Shown: one piece after another, positions 12,862 to 20,429 of the stretch | Position numbering within the stretch: the stretch's first letter is position 1 | Layout of the letters: each line of letters begins with the position of its first letter | Source: Bacteroidales bacterium | GTDB taxonomy: Bacteria > Bacteroidota > Bacteroidia > Bacteroidales > Muribaculaceae | DNA length: 23,356 nucleotides | Direction: 5' to 3' | NCBI GenBank assembly: GCA_003150235.1 | Contig: QAMW01000031.1 | Location: forward strand, 1-23,356 | The notes under the pieces: generated by a model | Told to the model about the DNA's origin: nothing | Database searches by the model: none | What the model saw: the letters and a program-made list of their open reading frames with translations, nothing else | Position numbers and translations under genes: made by a program

Positions 12862-14280
12862 TTATTCAATTTTGATTTTTCTGCCATTCAGGATATAGAT
12901 ACCTTCGCGAAGGCTGGAGAAGGCTTCGGCTTCATTCTTGAACTCCCCGATTAGGATGCCTTGTAGATTGAAGGCACGTATAGTGGTATTGTTGTATGCC
13001 GTCGCAAAGGATGGCACGGATGCCATGGGTGCTACAGGAAGGTGGTTGTTGAACCACTCTATATTGCCGTGGAGCGATTTTTTAATACGCTCTGCCCTGA
13101 ATGGTGCCGACAGTGAAGGGTCATCGTCCCATCGGGCGCAATTATGTTCCCATGCTTCAGCAAGCGGTAGCATTACATCATCGATATGCTCATATATCTG
13201 CGCGATTCTATCGGGGTACACCTCTTCCCATATCATTTTTACCGCCGTGCAGAAGCTATCGTACCGGAGTAGTTCGCCAATCCAGTGGGGCGTAAAGCCA
13301 TAATGCACTTTCATGCGGAATGTGTAGTCGGTCTTGTCCCGATGATAGCATGATAAATCCCACACGGGTCCGGCGACCCATTTGGCATTGTCCGCTAAAT
13401 CTTTATGGAGATAAAAACTCCCGTGGAATCCATCGGGATTGTCCATGATTTCCTGAAGTATGAAGAAACGTGCCATGCTTTCCACATCAATGAATCTTTC
13501 CCAGTCGGTTGACGTTTTGTCGCTGGAATATATCGATGTGTTTATTGCCTTAAATTCATCAGTGAGCCACTGCATCTGGGCGTCAGAGAGTAGTTCCGGA
13601 GAATGGTAACGCAGTGTAAGGTTCCATTGGCTGTTCTCGGGAATTGTGATTTGACATTCATCGTGATAGTTGTCTACTTCAACAAGCCAGCCGCCTTTGA
13701 TGAGATCCGGGTCGGTTTCCTGGTCTTTCTGTTCATAGATATTAACGCGGTTTTCATCAATACGGATGGTTTCTGTGAGAAAATATAGTCCGATGTAGTC
13801 ATTGTTCAGCACTACTTCTATCGGTTGCAGACTCGGAGCCCAGCCCAGATTCAGCAGTCGGCTCAGTTGATAGCCTGCAACATTTCCTTCATCGGGTTTA
13901 AGGAGCGCCCAGTGTTTATTTTTGGGCATCCCCAATATAGCGGTCTTTTTGTCAAGTTTGATTTTGTAAGGCTTCTTTTTCCCTTTCCATGATGAGTGTC
14001 CCCTGCCGCGTATCTGCATCGGCAGCGGCTCCGTTTCGCTACCGAGAGCCTCTATGCCTTCTATCCCCATCGGGTCAATCCGGTAAAATGCATTGAGATA
14101 CTCTTCCTTGGAGACAATCGGCTTATGATTTTCAGTATCAATATACAATACAGGCAGCGTACCGGAGATGGTTGCCGGTGCTGAGCATGGTGGCACTGTC
14201 GCTTCCACTTCATCCGTGCAGGAAAGAAATGATATTGTAATTAAGAAATAGCTGATTACTTTGATTGCATTTGTCATCAT
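12862..14280 (-). CDS. CotH-like exported protein kinase with T9SS-like C-terminal tail
   Basis: The 472-residue product has an N-terminal export signal ending in FLSC (Cys21, a loose lipobox). A CotH domain (about 85-410) follows, with RGRGHSSWKGKKKPYKIKL (91-109), LLKPDEGN (126-133), YIGLYFLTETIRID (162-175), QEIMDNPDGF (276-285) and GPVWDLSCYHRD (304-315). CotH proteins are atypical protein kinases of spore coats and secreted proteins. The usual GPxWDxD here has Ser310 in place of the second Asp. Residues about 430-472 are a tail (IRAFNLQGIL, then LREGIYILNGRKIKIE) like the one on the DUF362 protein. Two adjacent ATGs (14280, 14277) are equally possible starts. Substrate unknown. Confidence 0.88.
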   Translation of the reverse strand: MMTNAIKVISYFLITISFLSCTDEVEATVPPCSAPATISGTLPVLYIDTENHKPIVSKEEYLNAFYRIDPMGIEGIEALGSETEPLPMQIRGRGHSSWKGKKKPYKIKLDKKTAILGMPKNKHWALLKPDEGNVAGYQLSRLLNLGWAPSLQPIEVVLNNDYIGLYFLTETIRIDENRVNIYEQKDQETDPDLIKGGWLVEVDNYHDECQITIPENSQWNLTLRYHSPELLSDAQMQWLTDEFKAINTSIYSSDKTSTDWERFIDVESMARFFILQEIMDNPDGFHGSFYLHKDLADNAKWVAGPVWDLSCYHRDKTDYTFRMKVHYGFTPHWIGELLRYDSFCTAVKMIWEEVYPDRIAQIYEHIDDVMLPLAEAWEHNCARWDDDPSLSAPFRAERIKKSLHGNIEWFNNHLPVAPMASVPSFATAYNNTTIRAFNLQGILIGEFKNEAEAFSSLREGIYILNGRKIKIE

Positions 14281-14326
14281 AGTTATTCTAACGGTAGTTT
14301 TACATGTATAGATATGTCATGGCATG

Positions 14327-14367
14327 AAAAAAGGGTTGTGCCGATATATTTTTTGACACAACCCTTT
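14327..14367 (-). terminator. Rho-independent terminator of grpE-dnaJ
   Basis: Read on the minus strand, AAAGGGTTGTG pairs with CACAACCCTTT (14357-14367 and 14330-14340, 11 base pairs) around a 16-base loop, followed by a T-run at 14332-14327. It begins 19 bases after the dnaJ stop. Confidence 0.85.
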
Positions 14368-14385
14368 ATCTTTTGTCAGAAATGA

Positions 14386-15561
14386 TTATTCAAATATGTG
14401 GCGCAGACGGCTGAATATGCGTTTCTTGACCGATTCAGTCGGCTGGGTGTTTGTTGACCCGCGAAGCGATTCTATAGCCTCTTTCTCTTTGTCACTCAGG
14501 TTTTCGGGAATATATACCATGATATTTACAAGCTCATCGCCGGTACCGTAACCTTCGGTCGATGGCAGACCCTTGCCACGGAGTCGCAGCACTTTGCCGG
14601 GCTGTGTTCCTGCCGGAATCTTGACACGTGCCTTGCCGTTTACAGTCGGGATTTCTACCGAGCCACCTAACGCTGCCGTAGGGATGTCAAGCATTAGGTT
14701 ATATATCAAGTCGTTTCCGTCACGGATAAGTTCCTGGTCGGGCAATTCTTCCACCACGATAAGAAGGTCGCCGTTCACACCGCCGTGACGGGCGGCGTTG
14801 CCTTTGCCTTTAAGAGTAAGCACCATACCGTCGCTTACTCCTGCCGGAATAGTGAACTCAACCACTTCTTCCTGACGCACGATGCCCTCGCCGTTACAGT
14901 AAGTACATTTTTCTGTAATGGTTTTTCCCTCGCCGTTACATTCGGGACATGTCGCGGTTGACGACATTGCTCCGAGGAATGTCTGCTGCACATGCTCCAC
15001 AACGCCCGAACCGTGACAACGGTTACACGTATGGAACGCTGTGCCGTTCTTTGCTCCTGTCCCTGCGCAATGCTGGCACTGGACAAAGCGCGGGATTTTG
15101 AGTTTTTTCGTCACACCCTCGGAAATTTCTTTCAAGGTAAGTTTTACCTTTATGCGGAGATCACTTCCCTTGGGCTGACGGCGACGTCGAGCAGAGCCGC
15201 CAGCAGCCGAGCCGAAACCGCCAAAACCGCCGAAGCTGCCGCCGCCGAATATATCGCCGAATTGTGAGAAAATATCTTCCATAGACATCCCGCTCGCGTG
15301 GAAGCCGCCGCCTCCTCCGCCACCGAATCCGGATGGTCCCATGTTGTGACCCCACTGGTCGTATTTTGCTCGTTTATCGGGGTCGCTAAGAACATCGTAT
15401 GCTTCAGCCGCCTCTTTGAATTTTTCTTCAGCCGCCTTGTCGCCCGGATTTTTATCGGGGTGATATTTCAAGGCGAGCTTACGATAAGCTTTTTTAAGCT
15501 CATCGGCGGTAGCCGTCTTGGCAACACCCAACACTTCGTAGTAATCTCTTTTATTATCCAT
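14386..15561 (-). CDS. dnaJ: Chaperone protein DnaJ (Hsp40)
   Basis: The 391-residue co-chaperone stimulates DnaK ATPase and delivers unfolded substrates. It has the J domain with HPD at 34-36, a Gly/Phe-rich linker (about 76-123, including seven consecutive Gly), then the zinc-binding domain with all four repeats (CQHCAGTG, CNRCHGSG, CPECNGEG, CTYCNGEG) and two C-terminal substrate-binding domains ending in an unusual basic tail (KKRIFSRLRHIF). It is a complete type I DnaJ. It follows grpE with 27 bases between them and ends at a clear terminator, so the two form an operon. No dnaK is nearby. Confidence 0.97.
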   Translation of the reverse strand: MDNKRDYYEVLGVAKTATADELKKAYRKLALKYHPDKNPGDKAAEEKFKEAAEAYDVLSDPDKRAKYDQWGHNMGPSGFGGGGGGGFHASGMSMEDIFSQFGDIFGGGSFGGFGGFGSAAGGSARRRRQPKGSDLRIKVKLTLKEISEGVTKKLKIPRFVQCQHCAGTGAKNGTAFHTCNRCHGSGVVEHVQQTFLGAMSSTATCPECNGEGKTITEKCTYCNGEGIVRQEEVVEFTIPAGVSDGMVLTLKGKGNAARHGGVNGDLLIVVEELPDQELIRDGNDLIYNLMLDIPTAALGGSVEIPTVNGKARVKIPAGTQPGKVLRLRGKGLPSTEGYGTGDELVNIMVYIPENLSDKEKEAIESLRGSTNTQPTESVKKRIFSRLRHIFE

Positions 15562-15588
15562 CGGTTAAGTCTTTGGGATATTAACGGT

Positions 15589-16203
15589 TTACTGACCAAC
15601 AACCACTTTTGCGTGGCGAATCACTTTGTCATGAAGCTTGTAGCCCTTCTGCACGGTGTCGATAATCTTGCCTTTGAGGGAATCATCGCCGGCGGGGAAC
15701 AATGTCACCGCTTCGTGAAGTTCTGTGTCGAAATCCGTGCCTTTTTCGGTAGGAATTGCTGTGACACCGTTCTGTTCCAGATATTTTACAAACTTGTTGT
15801 AGATAAGCTCAACCCCTTCCTTTATGGAAGATGCGTCGGAACTTTCATTGATGGCTTGTATCGAACGCTCAAAATCATCTATGATAGGCAGAAGTCCTTT
15901 CATGGCGCTTTCGCCGCCATTCTTTATGAGTTCGCTCTTTTCCTTGAGTGTACGTTTACGGAAATTATCAAATTCAGCCATCAGGAAAAGATACTCTTTC
16001 TTCTCCTTCTCAAGCTGGGCTTTCGTGTCGTCAAGTTCCTTGCGGAGCTTTTCAACCTCGTCAAGCTCTTCCTGTGCCATTTCCTTTGCCGCTTCGACAT
16101 CAACACTTTCCTCGTCAGCCACGTCGTTAATCTCTATATCGTCATTGTCGACCGCCTTAGGCTCATTGTCGACTCTGTTTTTGTGATTATGCTTGTTGCT
16201 CAT
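15589..16203 (-). CDS. grpE: Nucleotide exchange factor GrpE
   Basis: The 204-residue product exchanges ADP for ATP on DnaK. An acidic, disordered N-terminus (1-45) leads to a long coiled coil (about 45-95, EEVEKLRKELDDTKAQLEKEKKEYLFLMAEFDNFRKRT) and the C-terminal beta domain with the conserved FDTELHEAV and GYKLHDKVIRHAKVVVG. Length and domain order are normal. It is the first gene of the grpE-dnaJ operon. The 119-base region upstream shows no clear TAnnTTTG box, so its promoter is unassigned and may be stress-type. Confidence 0.96.
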   Translation of the reverse strand: MSNKHNHKNRVDNEPKAVDNDDIEINDVADEESVDVEAAKEMAQEELDEVEKLRKELDDTKAQLEKEKKEYLFLMAEFDNFRKRTLKEKSELIKNGGESAMKGLLPIIDDFERSIQAINESSDASSIKEGVELIYNKFVKYLEQNGVTAIPTEKGTDFDTELHEAVTLFPAGDDSLKGKIIDTVQKGYKLHDKVIRHAKVVVGQ

Positions 16204-16322
16204 ATCAGGTTATAATTATTTTGTCATTTCAATAGAAGCAAAAATGCTGCCAAAATTCATCTTTCAGCCTCATTATTTCAATAATAATAACAACCCTTGG
16301 GATATATCGTTCACTTATTGCA

Positions 16323-17156
16323 TTATAAAGTAAGCGGTGACACTAATGTGTCACATCCCGGAAATGTCTTCCGGATGGTGTCTGCCAATATGTCACCCCC
16401 ATCGGTGAACAGACCGAACACCGAGGCTCCGGAACCACTCATTGCCGCATAATCGGCACCAAGTTTGTAGAGCTTGTCCTTGACTTCCGCAATCTGAGGA
16501 TGGAGGGGAAAAATAGATTCTTCAAAATCATTTTTCAGTGCATCATGCCAGCATTCCACCGGGTCGAGAAACGTCGACCGCAGATCGATTGCAGGCTGCG
16601 CCGGAGTTATGCCCGAATATGCCTCTTTTGTAGAGACCGATACCGGGGGTTTCACGATGGCAACGGTCATTGATGAGAGATTAAGGTCAAGCGGGGTGAA
16701 CACATTCCCAATGCCTGTGGCAATCATCGGGATATTATAGATGAAAAACGGGCAGTCGGCACCGATAGTGGTGGCAACTGCGGCAAGTTCTTCATCGTTA
16801 TAACCCAGACTGAACATGCGGTTCAAACCACGTAGCGTGAATGATGCGTCGGCACTCCCGCCACCGAGTCCCGCTCCATCAGGGATTATTTTCTGAAGAT
16901 AGATATCCACAGGGGGAAGAGGCGATAGTGCATTTAGAGCATTGTATGCCTTCATCACGAGATTCTTTTCGGGCGGGCAGTCCACTTCTCTTCCGGTAAC
17001 TGTAAGTGTCGTGGTCTCCCCTTTTGCCGGTACAATCTCCAGCACATCACGCCAGGGCACCGGGTAAAAGAGAGTCTCAATGTCGTGATAACCGTCGGGA
17101 CGGCGTCTCACGACATTAAGACCAAGATTTATTTTTGCGTTAGGAAACAGTATCAT
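16323..17156 (-). CDS. ispE: 4-diphosphocytidyl-2-C-methyl-D-erythritol kinase
   Basis: The 277-residue GHMP kinase phosphorylates CDP-ME in the MEP pathway. It has Lys8 in the PNAKINLGL motif, the glycine-rich PDGAGLGGGSADA loop (92-104), the catalytic Asp134 in IGADCPFF and the C-terminal AAMSGSGASVFGLF motif. The start at 17156 follows the upstream lipoprotein in a 4-base ATGA overlap; the frame is open further upstream, but that part lies inside the lipoprotein gene. The operon context (protease, lipoprotein, ispE) is unusual for an essential gene. No clear terminator follows. Confidence 0.95.
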   Translation of the reverse strand: MILFPNAKINLGLNVVRRRPDGYHDIETLFYPVPWRDVLEIVPAKGETTTLTVTGREVDCPPEKNLVMKAYNALNALSPLPPVDIYLQKIIPDGAGLGGGSADASFTLRGLNRMFSLGYNDEELAAVATTIGADCPFFIYNIPMIATGIGNVFTPLDLNLSSMTVAIVKPPVSVSTKEAYSGITPAQPAIDLRSTFLDPVECWHDALKNDFEESIFPLHPQIAEVKDKLYKLGADYAAMSGSGASVFGLFTDGGDILADTIRKTFPGCDTLVSPLTL

Positions 17157-17737
17157 TGAGGGGTAAGTTGGATGGCATGACGGTGAAGCACCACGTCGCA
17201 ATCGGGAAATCCGTTGCGAATGATTGTATTGCATCGCGTGGTGTCGTTTATAGCTTCGGTGAGGGTCATGGGGAGTCTTACGATTTCCACGACTTCGGCA
17301 CCGCGTATGATTGACTCATTTAGCAGTTTCAATGACGGAGCCTGCTTCAATGCCGAGTAAGATTCATAAGTATATTGTGTGAAAGCCGTATTTTCACCGA
17401 TACCTCTCCGGTCAAGCAGATATCCTTCTGCAAGTTGGATGGGTGCAGACGAGACTGAGATGTCACTCGGTGCCGGGAAGGATATTATTTCCTTTCGGTT
17501 GGCGCTCAAGGTAATCGGTACATTGTCGTTAAAGTTACCGTTGGTTTTGTAGACGATTGCCATCGGTCGCACTGCGGCTTCCTGACCACCAAGTGTCTTG
17601 CCGGGAATCGGCATTACGCCGGTCTCCGTACGCGCCGATGCGGAAGTATTTGCATCGACGGTCTTTTTTGATGTGGCACATCCGGCAATCGTCAGGCATG
17701 ACAATGTAATCATTGCCATTATTATCATCGTTTTCAT
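17153..17737 (-). CDS. Conserved lipoprotein of unknown function, coupled to C10 protease and ispE
   Basis: The 194-residue product has a lipoprotein signal with lipobox IAGC (Cys20). The mature protein contains conserved-looking blocks: VYKTNGNFNDNVPITLS, ISFPAPSDI, GYLLDRRGIGENTAF and YTYESYSALKQAPSL. I recall similar blocks in hypothetical proteins of gut Bacteroidales, unverified here. No known domain is assigned. Both neighbours are joined by 4-base ATGA overlaps (17734-17737 and 17153-17156), so it is translated with the protease upstream and ispE downstream. Protease inhibitors are sometimes found next to C10 proteases, but the conserved blocks do not resemble a propeptide-type inhibitor. 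Confidence 0.85.
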   Translation of the reverse strand: MKTMIIMAMITLSCLTIAGCATSKKTVDANTSASARTETGVMPIPGKTLGGQEAAVRPMAIVYKTNGNFNDNVPITLSANRKEIISFPAPSDISVSSAPIQLAEGYLLDRRGIGENTAFTQYTYESYSALKQAPSLKLLNESIIRGAEVVEIVRLPMTLTEAINDTTRCNTIIRNGFPDCDVVLHRHAIQLTPQ

Positions 17738-20178
17738 TTCTTTATGAATCGAAGGGTTGTGATTTCATCGTTGCCTTTCACCGTAATGATATAATTGCCC
17801 GATGCGAGACCTGAGACATCAATACCAAGAGAATCGGTATCATTTCCGTCGACACTTAGCACGTGCAGACCGGTAATCGAGTAAATGTCGACCGTATTGA
17901 TTGACGGGGCTGTCACGGTGATGTAGCTGTCGGCGGGATTGGGGGTGACAGCTGTCAGCCCTTCAGTTACGTCTTCTATTCCGCTTGTCGCTTTCTTAAG
18001 GCGGAAGCGTGCGTATGGCGTAAGCTGTTCGTTGTTGAATGCTATTACGGCAGTATAGGTTTTGAGCACGCCGACCGGTCCGTCAAGATACTCACCTTCT
18101 ACGGAGAAGTCGGCCGACTCGCCTTCCGACAGCCATATCGGTTCGGTCTGCCATAATGCGACAGAGTAGTTACTGTCGGGAGAGAAAAGATATATCGACA
18201 GAGGCTCGGCAAGCTGTCCGGAGGTGCATTTTATAGTTCCGTTAAGCTTGATGTGGTTCTGCGGCATCGAGTTGGATTCGGGTGAAAATTTCACTACTTC
18301 AAGTGTGGTCGTGCCTTGCAATGTGCCGAGGAAATTCACTGTCACGGGATCGCTCAGCCGATTGTTGTTCTCATCGATAAACACCAGTTCATATTCACCT
18401 GCTGTAGCTGTGCGCGTAAACTGGCTTATCATGTCGATTTCAAGCGGCTGCCCCGGCTCTACATCGATTTGCATTTTGGAACTTCTGTTTGCGATTCCCG
18501 TAGACCCTTTCTTGAAGAGTGCCACCAATACGGAACCGTAAAACTCCTGGTTGTCGACTGTTGCCGTTGCAGTGATGTGGAAATTGACTTTATTGTAAAG
18601 AGGTGTGAGTACCTGTACGTTGCTTATTTTCAATTCCGGAGCATAGACCAGCGGGGTGAATGTGAGATTATCGCCTTCAATCACGAGGTTGAATCCCCGG
18701 CTGTAATTTATAGGTATGAGAATGTCATGCCATTCTTCAGTCTCAGTGTTATAAAACGCAGGAGTAGCGATATAATTGCCGCTCTGCGGGAAATTGCCGC
18801 CATACATAGGATAGGCAGTTACCACCGTCGACATTCCTGTAAGAGTTACCGCACCGTCGGAGCTGTATATGTATCGTTCCTTTCCTTCGCTGTCGGTAAG
18901 TTTAAGACCTAATCTTACATTTATTTGTCCTTTAGCCGGTAAATATACATACTCGCGGTTACGAATCTGGAAAGTCTCGTTGCGGCGATAAGTCTCTTTA
19001 TCGGTGTAAAATGCGCGTGTAGCTGCAAGCATGGCTCCATCCTTTGATCCGTTGACCGGTCTTTGGATACCTATTGTCGCGCCCTGCTGGAAATTGAAGC
19101 CGGAAGTTGCTCCACCTGTACCTTGTACCCCCGGGTCAAGTGCAGAGAGCAGGAAATATCCGTCGCTCATGCCTCCCCAGCCCCAGTTGATATGGAAATA
19201 TCCGTCACGGTATCCGTCGCATACAAATTCGTGACCTTCACGATTGTCGGTTACGCCGTCATACATGATAGGGCGACGTGCCGCAAGTTCGTTATACATC
19301 ATCTCTTCCCACTCCGAGCCGCTGAAATAGTCACGCAAGTAATAAGTCGTGCCTTTGTCGTAGTCAAAATTGTTGACAAACGCCCATGCCGGTTCGGTAG
19401 ACTGCGCGCCGCTTGACGGACCGTAACCCATGTTCACGGATATGCCGCAGGCATACATCAGTGTAGCTACCGCATCCTTCTGCTCCTGGGTGGATGAGCT
19501 GTTGTATCGGTCGGTCATGTTTGCCCAGTCAAATGTGGTGTCTCCGAAATTCATCGACAATGTACCGAAATCTATTCCATATGTGTAGTTATAGCAGCGG
19601 TAACTGTTGGACCCTTTTCCTTTTACAGGCCATTCGTGAAATTTCATTATCTGTGCCATTGCCGTGGCGACACAACCTGTGGCACACCTGGTGTGCTCGC
19701 TCTCATTGTAGACCGGGCAAAGGTCATTGTAAGGTGATCCCTGGTCCCAGCGTGTCTGAATCAACGGTGTGATATTGTCCCGTTTTACCGCAGACTTTAC
19801 CGGAGTGGCGTCAATGCCGTTGGCTATAGCCCATTCAATCTGATTTTGGTAGCTTTCAAGCCACGCTTTCACATTGTCAGGCATGGAGTCGTAGTCAAAC
19901 GTGGATTCTTCGGAAAATCCCAATAACGGCGTCACGCAATCATCGGCGGCGACGATGGTGAATCCCTGCCGGTTCGGATTGTTGAACACGTAAAACTGAT
20001 TCACGTTGCCTGTCGATGCCGTGTAGGCGAGTTGCGGCTTCCCTGTAGCTGCAATTTTATGCACAATTCCGCCGGCACTATCAAGACGACCGAGCGCTTC
20101 CTCGGGGGTGAGCTGTGACGCGCCTGCGACAAGGCTGCATAACCCGAGGGCAATAAGTGATGTAAGATGTCTATTCAT
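17734..20178 (-). CDS. Secreted C10-family (streptopain-like) cysteine protease with T9SS sorting domain
   Basis: The 814-residue protein has a signal peptide (1-20), a Spi-like propeptide (about 21-130) and a C10 catalytic domain (about 135-370). The nucleophile is Cys169 in ATGCVATAMAQIMKFHEWP, the oxyanion Gln141 precedes it, the general base is His316 (REGHEFVCDGY) and Asn331 follows in HINWGWGG; spacing matches SpeB closely. Beta-sandwich regions fill about 370-735. The last 75 residues are a T9SS type A tail (TPNPADSYITV, VDIYSITG, IDVSGLASGNYIITV, FIKK). It is therefore probably exported through the outer membrane as a zymogen. It heads an operon with the lipoprotein and ispE and has a canonical promoter. 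Confidence 0.95.
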   Translation of the reverse strand: MNRHLTSLIALGLCSLVAGASQLTPEEALGRLDSAGGIVHKIAATGKPQLAYTASTGNVNQFYVFNNPNRQGFTIVAADDCVTPLLGFSEESTFDYDSMPDNVKAWLESYQNQIEWAIANGIDATPVKSAVKRDNITPLIQTRWDQGSPYNDLCPVYNESEHTRCATGCVATAMAQIMKFHEWPVKGKGSNSYRCYNYTYGIDFGTLSMNFGDTTFDWANMTDRYNSSSTQEQKDAVATLMYACGISVNMGYGPSSGAQSTEPAWAFVNNFDYDKGTTYYLRDYFSGSEWEEMMYNELAARRPIMYDGVTDNREGHEFVCDGYRDGYFHINWGWGGMSDGYFLLSALDPGVQGTGGATSGFNFQQGATIGIQRPVNGSKDGAMLAATRAFYTDKETYRRNETFQIRNREYVYLPAKGQINVRLGLKLTDSEGKERYIYSSDGAVTLTGMSTVVTAYPMYGGNFPQSGNYIATPAFYNTETEEWHDILIPINYSRGFNLVIEGDNLTFTPLVYAPELKISNVQVLTPLYNKVNFHITATATVDNQEFYGSVLVALFKKGSTGIANRSSKMQIDVEPGQPLEIDMISQFTRTATAGEYELVFIDENNNRLSDPVTVNFLGTLQGTTTLEVVKFSPESNSMPQNHIKLNGTIKCTSGQLAEPLSIYLFSPDSNYSVALWQTEPIWLSEGESADFSVEGEYLDGPVGVLKTYTAVIAFNNEQLTPYARFRLKKATSGIEDVTEGLTAVTPNPADSYITVTAPSINTVDIYSITGLHVLSVDGNDTDSLGIDVSGLASGNYIITVKGNDEITTLRFIKK

Positions 20179-20200
20179 GAATAGGATAAGTTATAATTCA

Positions 20201-20232
20201 CAAAGTTAGTCAGCTTGCAGCGATTATGCAAA
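20201..20232 (-). promoter_or_regulatory. Promoter of the C10 protease-lipoprotein-ispE operon
   Basis: Read on the minus strand: TTTG at 20232-20229 (-33), a 20-base spacer, then TAACTTTG at 20208-20201 (-7). Both match the Bacteroidota consensus. The ATG at 20178 lies 22 bases past the -7 element. Confidence 0.75.
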
Positions 20233-20331
20233 TGATGGTGGAAATTTTGATGATATCACCGACATATTGTCGGGAAATGAGAGTGTAGCCACGTGATACG
20301 CTATATGCTGCAACAAAGTTTTTAATAATTA

Positions 20332-20363
20332 TTTGCAGTTATGATGTCAAAGGTGTAACTTTG
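20332..20363 (+). promoter_or_regulatory. Promoter of sppA-lpxK
   Basis: TTTG at 20332-20335 (-33), a 20-base spacer and TAACTTTG at 20356-20363 (-7) match the Bacteroidota consensus. The -7 box is identical to that of the divergent protease promoter. The leader to the ATG at 20430 is about 60 bases. Confidence 0.75.
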
Positions 20364-20429
20364 TATTGTGCCAAAGAATCATCCTGAGGCATCATGCAAT
20401 GTGAAATAGATATTTAACATAGAACAACA

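Noticed and set aside
15298..16215. Plus-strand open frame of 305 codons
   Set aside because: It covers dnaJ and grpE on the opposite strand; both are intact and well recognised, and the product is rich in Phe and Cys without domains.
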